Origin: Leishmania martiniquensis
Taxonomy: Eukaryota; Euglenozoa; Kinetoplastea; Trypanosomatida; Trypanosomatidae
Direction of reading: 5' to 3'
Assembly (NCBI RefSeq): GCF_017916325.1
Contig: NC_090139.1
Coordinates: 248,001-312,000 of the forward strand
Length of the DNA stretch: 64,000 nt
This document shows, piece by piece, positions 38,936-48,512 of this stretch; positions within the stretch are counted from its first letter, which is position 1; each line of letters opens with the position of its first letter. Below the pieces are notes generated by a model. The model worked only from the letters and a program-made list of their open reading frames with translations. It did not search any database and was not told the origin of the DNA. A program made the position numbers and the translations under genes.

Positions 38936-40696
38936 CTAGTCAATTTGCTCGATGGCGACATCTGCCGCGCTTCCGCCTCGGAAGGTCGTCGTGGCTGCGC
39001 CGATGCCGCCCGTACACGGGCTTGGCCCTGCATGGGTGTGACTTCGAGCACTGCTGGCCGTCGACGGCAGCGTGCGGGATACCGTGCTGCGGTATCCCTT
39101 TTCTCTGCCGTTGATTGGCTTGGAGCTGCGCGCAGTAGCGCTGCCGCCAGCGGCATCCGCGCCGTTGCTTGCGCGAAGACTGCTGCGTGGCGATCGCGCC
39201 GTTGCAGAAGTCGAGGTATCCGGAGCGCTCTCGGCGGCGAGGAGCCCGCCGCCGATGCACATGAGCGCACACCCACCACAGCACACGAGGAAGGCCAAGG
39301 CGCCGAGAACGACGAGGATGGGGAGGAACGCGAGGAACGCCGACGGGTCGGGGCCGCTGGTGCGGTTGTTGTACTCGTACTCCTCCTTTGCCGCCCACAT
39401 ACACGTCATGTAAAGTCCGCACGCCGACGGAAAGGCCTGAACAACAACGTTGGCAACACACTCCCTACAGCTAAGGTGGCGACAGCGGGTAGCTTGCTCC
39501 TGCAAGCGCGATGAAGCCGCCGCATCGGCGCTCGTGCTTCCAACCACTGGCGTCTCCTCCGGAGATGATGGCGTAGTGGCCACCGTCGAGTCGACTAGGA
39601 AGCCGTCAAGGGCGCTGATGATCACGTGGGCGGCGAAGTACACTATGAGGGGCGCGAGAATCACCCAGAAGCTCAACACAGAAGGCGTCGCAGCGGTGCC
39701 GCCGCCGGTGGGTCCCGTACCCGCTGGCGGCGAGGGAGGGGGCCCGGGGTGTGTCTCCTCTTGCATCGCGCGCCGGAATGCCAAGGCGAGGAAGGCGTAC
39801 ACGCAAACCGCCTCGAAGAGCGCCTCGGCTACTTCGCGCCAGTATCGCACCGTCAGCCACGGCCGAGGGCTCAGCACGTCGTTGTCAAGGGCGCCCTCAG
39901 CACCACTGCTAGTAGTCGCCTCCGAATCGGCGGCGCTGCGGCCCCCACCGGGTGGCAGGAGCGGATCCTCCAGCGGGGCGTCCGCGTGGCTGTTGCCGCT
40001 GGCTGAATCCCCTTCCCCAACCAAAGGCGAGCGCGTGCGCGTGTACACGGTTGGCACCAGCATTGCCATGTCGCTCACCGTCCCGAGGACGTACCATATG
40101 ATCCATGGAATGAAGGCGGTGAGAGGGGTGATGCGGTGGTCGAGCGCGGCCGCCGTTGTCGCTGCGATGACGGCGCACAGAAGAAGACGCACACTGGGGA
40201 GAAGCAGAATGTACATGCCGCGACGCGTACTCGCCACCATCACAGTGAGGCTAGCCAGCAGCAGCACTGGCAGGAAGAGCCAGACAGGGATGAGCACGAC
40301 ACCCCACGAGGGCCACTCGCTCGGTGCGTCGACCTTGTAGCAGCTGATCAGCAGCGAGACAAACAGCGCTGCCGTCATGAAGCCGAGGAGAAGGCATCCC
40401 GCGGCGACGTTGCCAACGGCGAGGAGCAGGCTGCCGAGCATTCCGCCACCATAGTCGCCGAGCTGCTTCAGGCCCTCGCGGCCGACCGTGTCGTACAGCT
40501 GACGCTGCCGCAGGTCGCTGAGGATGCGGTGCGCCTCCTCAATCCTCTGGAACTGCGCGACAGTTGTGCCTGCATTGCGGTCAGGGTGGTAGCGCAGGGC
40601 GAGGCGGCGGTACTGCTGCGAAATTTCGGCCGTGGTGCACTGCGCATCCAGTTCGAGGACCTGGTACAGTTCACCACTGCATCGACGAGGAAGCAT
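38936..40696 (-). CDS. J-domain protein with multiple membrane segments
   Basis: A 586-residue protein from the ATG at 40696 (MLPRRCSGELYQVLELDAQC). A J domain occupies about 8-75 with the HPD motif at residues 37-39 (YHPDRN), followed at once by a long hydrophobic region of several membrane segments: MLGSLLLAVGNVAAG, FMTAALFVSLLISC, GVVLIPVWLFLPVLLLASL and others. It has a linker rich in Ser/Ala/Gly and a further hydrophobic part with a Cys-rich segment (LVCCGGCALMCIGGG). The sequence SLLISCYKVD...WPSWGVVLIPVW resembles TMEM185/TMEM60-type proteins. The J domain should face the cytosol and recruit Hsp70 to a membrane, perhaps the ER. The open frame upstream to 41167 is leader-like. J domain certain; TMEM185 similarity tentative. 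Confidence 0.75.
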   Translation of the reverse strand: MLPRRCSGELYQVLELDAQCTTAEISQQYRRLALRYHPDRNAGTTVAQFQRIEEAHRILSDLRQRQLYDTVGREGLKQLGDYGGGMLGSLLLAVGNVAAGCLLLGFMTAALFVSLLISCYKVDAPSEWPSWGVVLIPVWLFLPVLLLASLTVMVASTRRGMYILLLPSVRLLLCAVIAATTAAALDHRITPLTAFIPWIIWYVLGTVSDMAMLVPTVYTRTRSPLVGEGDSASGNSHADAPLEDPLLPPGGGRSAADSEATTSSGAEGALDNDVLSPRPWLTVRYWREVAEALFEAVCVYAFLALAFRRAMQEETHPGPPPSPPAGTGPTGGGTAATPSVLSFWVILAPLIVYFAAHVIISALDGFLVDSTVATTPSSPEETPVVGSTSADAAASSRLQEQATRCRHLSCRECVANVVVQAFPSACGLYMTCMWAAKEEYEYNNRTSGPDPSAFLAFLPILVVLGALAFLVCCGGCALMCIGGGLLAAESAPDTSTSATARSPRSSLRASNGADAAGGSATARSSKPINGREKGYRSTVSRTLPSTASSARSHTHAGPSPCTGGIGAATTTFRGGSAADVAIEQID

Positions 40697-40745
40697 CGCA
40701 CATCGACGTGATGCAGAGAAAACCACAACGCAATCGCCGAGAGAG

Positions 40746-40806
40746 CTGGCGTGTGTGTGTGTATGTGTGTGTGAGTGCGAGTGTGTAAGTGGAGGGGGGG
40801 TGAAGT
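40746..40806 (-). promoter_or_regulatory. Candidate trans-splice acceptor and pyrimidine tract for the J protein
   Basis: On the minus strand a pyrimidine-rich and CA-rich tract (about 40750-40806) leads to the first AG at 40746-40747, about 50 bases before the ATG at 40696. This supports that start over the longer open frame. Confidence 0.45.
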
Positions 40807-41537
40807 CGAGGATGTGCCCACCTGTGCGGAATGAATTCACTTGCGTACGATCAGCGGAGAGCGAAAAGGGATGCAGAGCGGCGGGCGGATGGACGATTCG
40901 TCGGCTGCACCGCTTCCTGAGCGTGAAACAGCCAAGCAGAAGAGAGGGGAGAGGGTATGATACAACGCCGATAGACCAAGATACCCGCGCAGTTTTGACG
41001 GTGGCACCAGTACGCATGCGTGCCTCTCCGAGTGCGTGCGTGTGTGAACGAGGGGAGGGGAGGGGAGGGAGGGAGCGGAACGCCTGTATGCTTACCCAAG
41101 CATGTGCATACAGGCACACCATTATGAAGCAGCAGCGCCATCCCAAGCAAGCGCCGCTCCCACCCACGTCTACTCCCGCGTGAGCATGCCAATCCTTTCG
41201 ACTTCCCTTTCACATGTGCCGAGCCGCATGGCAGCGGCGGCGGCCGTGACGGGAACGCGTTGCGGCACCCCTTACCGCGCACACACCGCCCTCCCTCCCC
41301 TCTCCCCTCTCTCATACACACACGAACAGACGGACAGCCGAGCGAAAGAGATGCCGACCTGCACAGAGGGCGACTGTGCTGGGGAGCTGACGCCTGCTTT
41401 GATGACAGAAATCGCAGTAATGGGCGATACGTGGCGGAGGTGTGTGCCCGTGGGGCGGGGGGGGAGGGGCGGGACGCTTGAGGGCGGAAAGAGGGGACCG
41501 CCTTCACACGCGGATGTGTGCTGCTGCCGCCACCACG
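40807..41537. other. Intergenic region
   Basis: No gene recognised. Plus-strand purine run at 41049-41077 and a CA run at 41316-41323. It is the 3' flank of the LRR-like gene on the right and leader of the J-protein gene on the left. Confidence 0.5.
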
Positions 41538-44500
41538 TCAGAAGGCCGTCCGTGAACGGGTGCGCAATTTCATGTGCACCAACTCAATGCCGTTCTCGTT
41601 GTACTCGGGCGTCGGCGCGGCGTCGGCGGAGTTCCTCGGACCGTGCGTGCGCGCTGCCATCGGGACGAGGCTCCCATCGCTACTGTCGCTGCGCGCTGGC
41701 GAGTCCCACTCCTGTTGGGTTGCTGTGCTGCCACGCCGCAAAAGAGAGTCGTCCGCCATTATTGGTGCGCTGTGAGCGCTGCCGCGATGGTACGCGATGA
41801 TGGACGCGCACCGCTTCTGCTCCTGCAGTACCGCCGCCATCTCGAGTGGCTGAGCCCACGGCGCGCGCATCGTGGCCGTGACATGAGCCATCCAGAACTT
41901 CCTTCGCGGCTGCCGAATCCTCGCATAGTATGCGTCCTCATTCTCCTCCACTTCCGAAAAGCGGCGCTGGCGCTGACTGGTAATCTTGCGCAGCTGACTT
42001 GTTAGGGTGCCACGCGGCGTGATGTGCGGCGGCTCCGCCGTCGACAGGCGGCGCTTGACCGTGTTGCCCATTGACACCGTGGTGGCGGGGCGGTGGTACT
42101 GCGACGATTGCGAGTCGTTTGCCCTGCCGAGAGCTGCCGAGACTCCTCCATGAAGGCTCTGATGGATGCTGCTTGTCTGCGCGCTAGCCGGTGCAGCGTT
42201 GGCATCCGTGACTGCCAGGGATGGGGTCGCTTTCTCGACCACCCCGGCAACTGCTGCAGGCCACTTCGGTGCTGGGGAGTAGGACTGCTGCTCGGAGAGG
42301 GGCGAGGTGACCCCCGCCTTGACCTCTCGGTCCACCTGCATGGAGGAGCTCGGAGGGCGCGCATGGTGCTGCCACGTGGAGGCCGGATATCCGGCTCGGC
42401 TACTCGGCCTCGACACACCACGCTGCTCCGCGACGTTGCGCACCCGCCCCGAGTCGACGCGTGGCTGAACGTCGTCATAGAGGTTTTTGCGTCGCCAACG
42501 CGCTGACTCCGGGGACGCCCTCCGTGAGGCCACCTGGGCTGGTGTTTCATGGCGCTTGCGCGCCCCAGCGTCCCGTATGGTTGGCGACACGTGCGCGGCA
42601 GAGGCGGCGAAGAACGGCTCCGGAGGGGCGAGAGCGGGGATATCGTAACACCGCCGTTGACTACCAATGCTGAGGGCCGGAGAGGTGCCTCCACCGCGGC
42701 TCTGCGTATAGACCTCGTCTAGCCACGCCTCATCCTCTGCGCGACCGCTGCCGGGGTCGTGGCCGCTGCGGGGGCCGCACTGCCGCAAGCTGCGCTGCGA
42801 GCGGGGGTGAGGGTGATGGCGCGGGTGCGGCGTGAGGCTGTGCACTTCCATCTCTGCGTCGTCCAACTCGTCCTCTTCGCGGTACAGCTCTGGCCGACGA
42901 CGTGCGCGTGTCATGGAAGACTGTCTTTGCGACATCGGGGACGGCATGCACTGCCGCGGTGATGGGGGATGTGAAGATGTCGCTGCAGCTGACGTCTTCC
43001 TCGCGCTGTCGGGCCGCTGGGCCCTAAGCACATCGTAGGCCCGCTGTAGTTCCACAGCGTCGACGCGAGTCCAAGAGGGCGCTGAGTCGCGAGCGCTCAG
43101 CCAACGCGGCGAATCGAGCACTGCAGTCCGCCGCGGTGTCGCCGAGGCAGGGGGGATGGTGGCGGACGCTGTCGCCCGCGTTTCGGAGCGGGGCGATGTG
43201 CTGCGCAGCCGGCCAGCGCGGCGGCTCATGACGAGGCCATCCGGCGCTTTATCAATTGCCCTCTCCACGGCCCCCGCCCTGTCGAGGCGAGACCCCCTAA
43301 TGCTTTCGGGCGGGGCTCGAGGGGAGCCGCGCTCCACACACGACTTCTCGTCCTCGGCCTGCACCTTGCGCAACCCACTACGGGGCACGCGAAGGGGCGA
43401 TAGCGTGCGTGGCTTTGCCTGCACCGGCGGGGCCCTTGCCCGGCCCCCTCGCGCGTCCGAGGAAGACAGAGGAGGCGCCTTCAGCGATGCCACCGTGGCC
43501 TGCAGGGCTTCCGGTATCGCGGGACTGTGAGGCGTGCTTGGGTCTGGCGTCTCCATGGAGAACTTCAAGGAATGGGAAGAGGAGTCTGAGCCGCTCAGTG
43601 CCGCCGCAGCAGCGGCGGCGGCGCGAGCCGTGCTATTGTGGCCGTCCTGTGCGTGCCCGACGGAGAGTGCATCGGAGAGCTTGCTATTCAGGTGCACGCT
43701 GCTGTAGTCGCTCCGCTGCGACTGCGACGCGGGCAACCGCTGCTTCAGAGAATCCCCCACCGGCAAGTCAGCTTGGCCCGCTGCCAACTCGGCCTTGCCT
43801 CCAGCGGACGTCAGCGCCATTTTCTGCAATCCTGCCACCTCAGCATCGTCGTACTGATTGTGGCGTACGTCGACAAGATACAGCTGCGGCAGAAGCTTCG
43901 AGCCTTGGCGCGGAAAGACGCGGCTCTGCATAACGGCCGTCATCACCTCGACTGCTTTCTGCGCCTTGGGATCGAATCCTTGCTGGTGGAGCAGCACCTC
44001 GTGCATGGCGTCCTCTGCCAACAGGGCCTCCAGCACTGTCTTGACACCCTGCAGAGTCATGTTGTTGTGCGTGAGTAGGATGTGCTGCAGCGATGCCCAC
44101 ACCATGTCTGCCTTGACATCCGGCGAGAAGTATGACATGAACCCGTCTTCGCTGCCGCTGCCGCCCGCCGCGTTGGTACGAGCGGAGACGAGCGCGTAAG
44201 GGCGCGTTCGGCGGACGGCGCTCATGATAAGCGAAGTCGCGAGCCACTGCCCTGCCGCGTCGTCGAGCTGACCCGAGCGCGCGTCGATGTACAGTAGGAA
44301 AAATCGCTGCGGCGCCTCCGCTTCGGCTGTCGCCGCCGCTGCCGCTCCCATCGAGTAGGTGGAGGTGGACGTCCTCGTGGACGGGGCCTCCTCCTGCGAC
44401 TCCTTCCCGACGTTTTCCAGTGCGGCGATGAGATGCGTAAAGAAAAGCTTGAAGTACTCGGCGCAGGCGGCGCGCGCCTCGCCCCTGCTCAGGAGGTTCC

Positions 44501-44996
44501 CGAGGCACAGGGTCGGGTCAAAATCAATGCCAATGGGGCACATCACTTTGCCGCTGCCGCTGCCGCCGCGTCCTTTGCCGGCGGCTGCCGTGCCCGCCTT
44601 TCCGTGCGCCCCAACGTAGGCGACGATGGCGTTCATCACTGGGGTGTACGTTCTCGACGTGGTGAACGCGTCGGGCGCCGCACAGTCCTCCACGAGCAAC
44701 ACGGGCGGCTCCTCTGCGGACAGCGGCGGTGGTGTCCGCCTCACCTCCCGGGCCACGCTCGCTGAGCCGCTGCCGCCTAAAGTCTCTTGCGCCTTGCCGG
44801 CAGCCGTGACGCGTATCTTCGGACACCGCTCCACCACGCTGCTGCTCGAGGGCAACAGCCGCAGCTGCGACGCGCTCACCGCGCTGCCGGTGCCGTTGTC
44901 GAGGTCTCGCCTGGCGCGGACCTCATGCTGGCTCGATATGACGACGCTCGGCACCGGTGCGTTGGCCTCTAGCAGCACAGAGACATTGGTGCCCAT
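41538..44996 (-). CDS. Large LRR-like protein with predicted N-myristoylation, 1152 residues
   Basis: From the ATG at 44996 the protein begins MGTNVSVL, with Gly2 and Ser6, a good N-myristoylation signal. The first 450 residues look folded: PIGIDFDPTLCLGNLLSRGE, AACAEYFKLFFTHLIAALE, FFLLYIDARSGQLDDAAGQW, and then two leucine-rich repeat-like units, HILLTHNNMTLQGVKTVLEA and QLYLVDVRHNQYDDAEVAGL. The rest (about 450-1152) is Ser/Pro/Arg-rich and disordered, apart from short conserved-looking blocks such as RQRRFSEVEENEDAYYARI near the C-terminus. The layout suggests a membrane-attached scaffold, possibly flagellar or cortical; many myristoylated proteins in trypanosomatids are. There is no enzyme motif. 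The frame upstream to 45167 lacks a better start. Confidence 0.68.
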   Translation of the reverse strand: MGTNVSVLLEANAPVPSVVISSQHEVRARRDLDNGTGSAVSASQLRLLPSSSSVVERCPKIRVTAAGKAQETLGGSGSASVAREVRRTPPPLSAEEPPVLLVEDCAAPDAFTTSRTYTPVMNAIVAYVGAHGKAGTAAAGKGRGGSGSGKVMCPIGIDFDPTLCLGNLLSRGEARAACAEYFKLFFTHLIAALENVGKESQEEAPSTRTSTSTYSMGAAAAATAEAEAPQRFFLLYIDARSGQLDDAAGQWLATSLIMSAVRRTRPYALVSARTNAAGGSGSEDGFMSYFSPDVKADMVWASLQHILLTHNNMTLQGVKTVLEALLAEDAMHEVLLHQQGFDPKAQKAVEVMTAVMQSRVFPRQGSKLLPQLYLVDVRHNQYDDAEVAGLQKMALTSAGGKAELAAGQADLPVGDSLKQRLPASQSQRSDYSSVHLNSKLSDALSVGHAQDGHNSTARAAAAAAAALSGSDSSSHSLKFSMETPDPSTPHSPAIPEALQATVASLKAPPLSSSDARGGRARAPPVQAKPRTLSPLRVPRSGLRKVQAEDEKSCVERGSPRAPPESIRGSRLDRAGAVERAIDKAPDGLVMSRRAGRLRSTSPRSETRATASATIPPASATPRRTAVLDSPRWLSARDSAPSWTRVDAVELQRAYDVLRAQRPDSARKTSAAATSSHPPSPRQCMPSPMSQRQSSMTRARRRPELYREEDELDDAEMEVHSLTPHPRHHPHPRSQRSLRQCGPRSGHDPGSGRAEDEAWLDEVYTQSRGGGTSPALSIGSQRRCYDIPALAPPEPFFAASAAHVSPTIRDAGARKRHETPAQVASRRASPESARWRRKNLYDDVQPRVDSGRVRNVAEQRGVSRPSSRAGYPASTWQHHARPPSSSMQVDREVKAGVTSPLSEQQSYSPAPKWPAAVAGVVEKATPSLAVTDANAAPASAQTSSIHQSLHGGVSAALGRANDSQSSQYHRPATTVSMGNTVKRRLSTAEPPHITPRGTLTSQLRKITSQRQRRFSEVEENEDAYYARIRQPRRKFWMAHVTATMRAPWAQPLEMAAVLQEQKRCASIIAYHRGSAHSAPIMADDSLLRRGSTATQQEWDSPARSDSSDGSLVPMAARTHGPRNSADAAPTPEYNENGIELVHMKLRTRSRTAF

Positions 44997-46580
44997 TGTG
45001 TCTGTGTGTATTTCGGGAGGGCGTCGGATTACTTCGCACGTACGTGCGTGAATGACAAGAGGAGGGGAGGGGGCGAGAGGGCACCTGCCGGGCCAAGTAG
45101 AAAGGGCGGGGGGTGTCGGTGACGGCAGACAGGTCCGTGGGTGGGGTAGTATGCCCGGCTGTACCACGCCTGCGTGCGGGCTCTATGAAAGGGAACGGAT
45201 AGGAGGGGAGGGGAGCGCAGGAGAGAGAGGGGGGTGACTGCCCCGAGTGATATCTGCTCCCCAGACCCCGCCAACGCCGAGGCCCTCCACACACGCGCAC
45301 GCTGAGCTCGCGAGGAGGCAAAGATGACGACGAGGAAACGGAAAAATAAAAGGATGCAGAACTAAAAGCGGGCAAAAAGGGGCCGAAGAGAGAGAGAGCC
45401 GCAGCGAATCGTCGCCGCCGCCTCGGCAGCAGTGGTCGATGGCGGGGGATAGTGGTGGTGGTGGTGGTGATATGCCAGTCGTACAGGTTTGGGGAAAGCA
45501 AGGAAGGGAGAGCGCCAGAAATGAGCAGCGGGGGGGGGGCAGATGTGCGCCCGATAATATATATATATGTTTATATATATATATGTGTGTGCGTGTGTGT
45601 GTGACTCCTTTTTTTTGGTAGTGTGGGTGGTGGAGAAGCGTGAGGCAAGCGGTGAGGCGGGAAGGACGAGTGCCGCAGCACGCAGCTCTGCAGGGCTGTG
45701 TGTGTGTGTGGGGGGGGCAGAGGTCACCGCGTGAAGCTGGAATGGGACGAGAGCAGTGGAGGAGGAGAGAGTGGCGCCATCACACTTTTGCTGGAGACAC
45801 TAATGGCGGAAGAAAGGAAACAGCTGCGCAAGAGGAAGCGCCGATGACACGGCATGCCACGAGGGCGGTGAGGCGGGAAGTGCGGAAGGCGCGTCGGATA
45901 AGGGGCAGCAGCGGATGTCTGCCGACGTTCGCGTGTGCGGGTGTGCTGTTGGCGTTGTTCCGCGCACAGGGGAAAAGGCACCAAAGGGTGCGGCGAGCAA
46001 TACATGTATGTGCGAAGGGGTTGGAGAGACGCCCTGTGTGCACACAGGGCGCGCGGGTGGCAGGTGCGTGCACGCACCGTTGTGCGGCTCAGTCACCGCA
46101 AACATCGACCGACGCGCGCGCCAGAGCGAAAGAAGGCGAAGGGGCGGAGAGGCGGATGGAGGAGAGACCCCACGGGCAACACCTCCGAGAGGGGAACGTT
46201 ACCGCCTCGCTCGCACACGGAGGCGCACGGCGGTCTCACCGCAGGAAGCGAGGCAGGAGAGCGGCGGTGCCGGGGCCACAGCGAGGCGCGCGCAAAGCAA
46301 ATGGGAGCAGTGCCGCTGAACGGAGGAGGCCGACACGACGTGCTGTACATCGCAACATGCACACGCAGAAGCGCATGTGGCAGGAGAGGGCGAAGGAAAG
46401 GCGCGTGCAAGTGTGTGTGTGTGGGGTGGGTGGGTAGGACGGCGGGAAGCGCCACATCTCGAGTGCGGTGCACCTCAAGAGCAGGGGACGCACACCCACA
46501 GACATGCACGTAGGCATGCTCACTTCCCAACACATCGTCTGCACTCCCCCGAACGGGGGGACACGCTACGCCCGCGGCAT
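44997..46580. other. Intergenic region with AT hairpin
   Basis: About 1.6 kb, no gene recognised. It contains the AT hairpin at 45557-45584, TG runs at 45585-45601 and 45699-45710, a T8 run near 45609-45616, and TG near 46412-46423. Confidence 0.5.
45557..45584. repeat. AT inverted repeat with 12-base arms
   Basis: Two arms of alternating A and T (45557-45568 and 45573-45584) flank a GTTT loop. It is followed by TG alternation. It may form a cruciform; it is one of the few AT-rich islands in the window. Confidence 0.7.
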
Positions 46581-47504
46581 CTAGTAAGCATACTTGAACT
46601 CGGTGAAGTGGGTGTGCTTGCCGAAACGCGACGAGCCTTCGGGGTCAGCCGGCGTCTTGCCGTGCACCGTCATTGTTTTGCCGGTGTTGGGATTGCCTGT
46701 GTAGAGAGTGATCGGCTCGTCGCTGAGGTAATCCTGAGAGAGCTCCTCCACCACGGGCAGCACCTCGTTCGCGTCGCACATGGTCGCGCGGTACTCGGAG
46801 ACGTTGGGGCCGTGGGAGCGGCTCATTTCCCTCATGCTGGCCTCGTGCAGCAGCAGCTGCTCCTGGCGTGCCTGTGCATTGGCGGCCTGCATCTCCACCG
46901 CCGCCGCCCGCACCTGCTCCATCAGCCACTGGCTCCGCACCCCCAACCCCGGCCGCCGCAGCGAGGATACGTCGCTGCTTTTGCTGTTGAAGTTCACGCG
47001 GTAGGTTGAGTTCAGGTCGCGCATGGCCGGGTTGCGCGAGTCGCACGTCAGGTACGGCGAGCTCGGGTGGCCGCCCACGTAGAGACCGTTGGGCTTCTGC
47101 GTGATGACTTCCGTCGTGGCTGTCGGGTTCCAGCCGGACTTGAGGAACGTTTGGATGCGCCGCACCGGTGCTGAGGACGACGTCAGCGACTCGCCACCTG
47201 CGCCGCTCTGCTGCTCCTGATGCTGTGCCTCCTGGATCGAGAGCAGGTCGCGCTCAAGCACATCTTCCTCTTGCCAGTTACCGCAGAGCACTCGACGCGG
47301 GCGGCGATCCGCAGCCGTCCAGCTTTCTGCAATCTGAGAGGAGGCGCCATCGGCCGCGACTTCTGTGGATGCCGCCGCCGCCGCTCGCGTGGCGGTGGGT
47401 CGCACCCGGTTGTACCGGCGCTCCTCTACCCACGTCCCACCCGGGCTGCAGGTGTCGATGGGGACATACGGCTTCCGCGACGTACTGCCGTCGCGACGCA
47501 TCAT
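46581..47504 (-). CDS. Hypothetical protein, 307 residues, possibly axonemal
   Basis: From the ATG at 47504 (MMRRDGSTSRKPYVPIDTCS). Much of it has the look of a structural protein without a globular fold: many Tyr, Asn, Arg and Pro, with phrases such as GTWVEERRYNRVRP, TFLKSGWNPTATTEV, QKPNGLYVGGHPSSPYLTCD, DLNSTYRVNFNSK and a C-terminal FGKHTHFTEFKYAY. There is a short helical stretch in the middle (VEMQAANAQARQEQLLLHEA). Proteins of this style are often microtubule-inner or flagellum-associated, but I recognise no named family and this is only an impression. No signal peptide or membrane segment. The open frame extends to 47789 without better support. Confidence 0.7.
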   Translation of the reverse strand: MMRRDGSTSRKPYVPIDTCSPGGTWVEERRYNRVRPTATRAAAAASTEVAADGASSQIAESWTAADRRPRRVLCGNWQEEDVLERDLLSIQEAQHQEQQSGAGGESLTSSSAPVRRIQTFLKSGWNPTATTEVITQKPNGLYVGGHPSSPYLTCDSRNPAMRDLNSTYRVNFNSKSSDVSSLRRPGLGVRSQWLMEQVRAAAVEMQAANAQARQEQLLLHEASMREMSRSHGPNVSEYRATMCDANEVLPVVEELSQDYLSDEPITLYTGNPNTGKTMTVHGKTPADPEGSSRFGKHTHFTEFKYAY

Positions 47505-48512
47505 GAGCGAAAGATGAGGCGTGGCTTGGTGACGACCTCGAGAGAGGGAGAGGGAGAGGAGGAGGAGGGCGGGGCAGCAGCAGCAGCAGCGGCACTGGTG
47601 ATGGCGCGCACCGATCTCAGACAGGTGGAAGCGAAGGGCGGCTGAGTGACACGCACACGCACACGCAAAGGGCTCTGGAGGGCTGCGCCGGGATAGAAGA
47701 GGGGAGGGTGCGCAATAAGGTAAGACGGCGGCGGTCGAAGCTGCAGCGAAGAGGTAGAGAGTGGTGGAGGGGGTGGGAGAGAGGTGCAAGGCAGAGAGTC
47801 AGCCTGCAACGGCGCGCCAGTGTTGCGGTGAGAAACTCAAAGAGGGGGCAGGGGGTGGGGGAGAAAGAGAGAGGGCATCGCAGCCTCCTGACAGTTTCGC
47901 CCTCTTTTTTTCGCTGCGTTTCCTCCTCCTCCTCCCCGCTGCCCGTCGCGGTCGCATGTATCGGGCATCGATCCCAAATGGCGTTGGAGCTTTGCCCTCC
48001 CCTCCCCTTCGCTTTCGGTGACGCTTGGATGGCTTAACGGCAGAGGAAACGTTAGTCGACGACGCGCTTAAAAACCGGTGTTATACAATCAGAAACAACT
48101 CGACACACAGAGGGCACGAGCGCGCCTCTGCCGTGACAGCAACGCTCGTATCCCCTCTTACACACACACACACACACCACATCACATCACATCACACATA
48201 ACGGCGCCCAGCACAGGATGCCATCGGTGGTTCACATCAGAGCCGAGAGCGGGTGATGGAGTGCTTCGGTACAGAGTACACATGACATAGAAAGACAGGG
48301 AGGGAGGGATAGAGAGGGACGCAGGTGAGCGTCGCCCACGGATAAACGAGGACGCATGGGCGCGACTGCGCGACGCCGGAGGCAATACGTGGAGCCTCCA
48401 CAGAGCCTAAAGGTAGGCCGCCGCTGCTCCCTTTCCTTCCCAGACCCTTTTTCTCCCGGGGCGCGTGCGCGTGTGGTGGCCGTCGTTGTGGTGGCAAGCG
48501 GGGGCGAGAGTG
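47505..48512. other. Intergenic region
   Basis: No gene recognised. A run of GCA/GCAGCAGCA near 47575-47590, CA at 48163-48178 followed by CATCA repeats to about 48197, and purine runs on the plus strand near 47533-47567. Confidence 0.5.
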
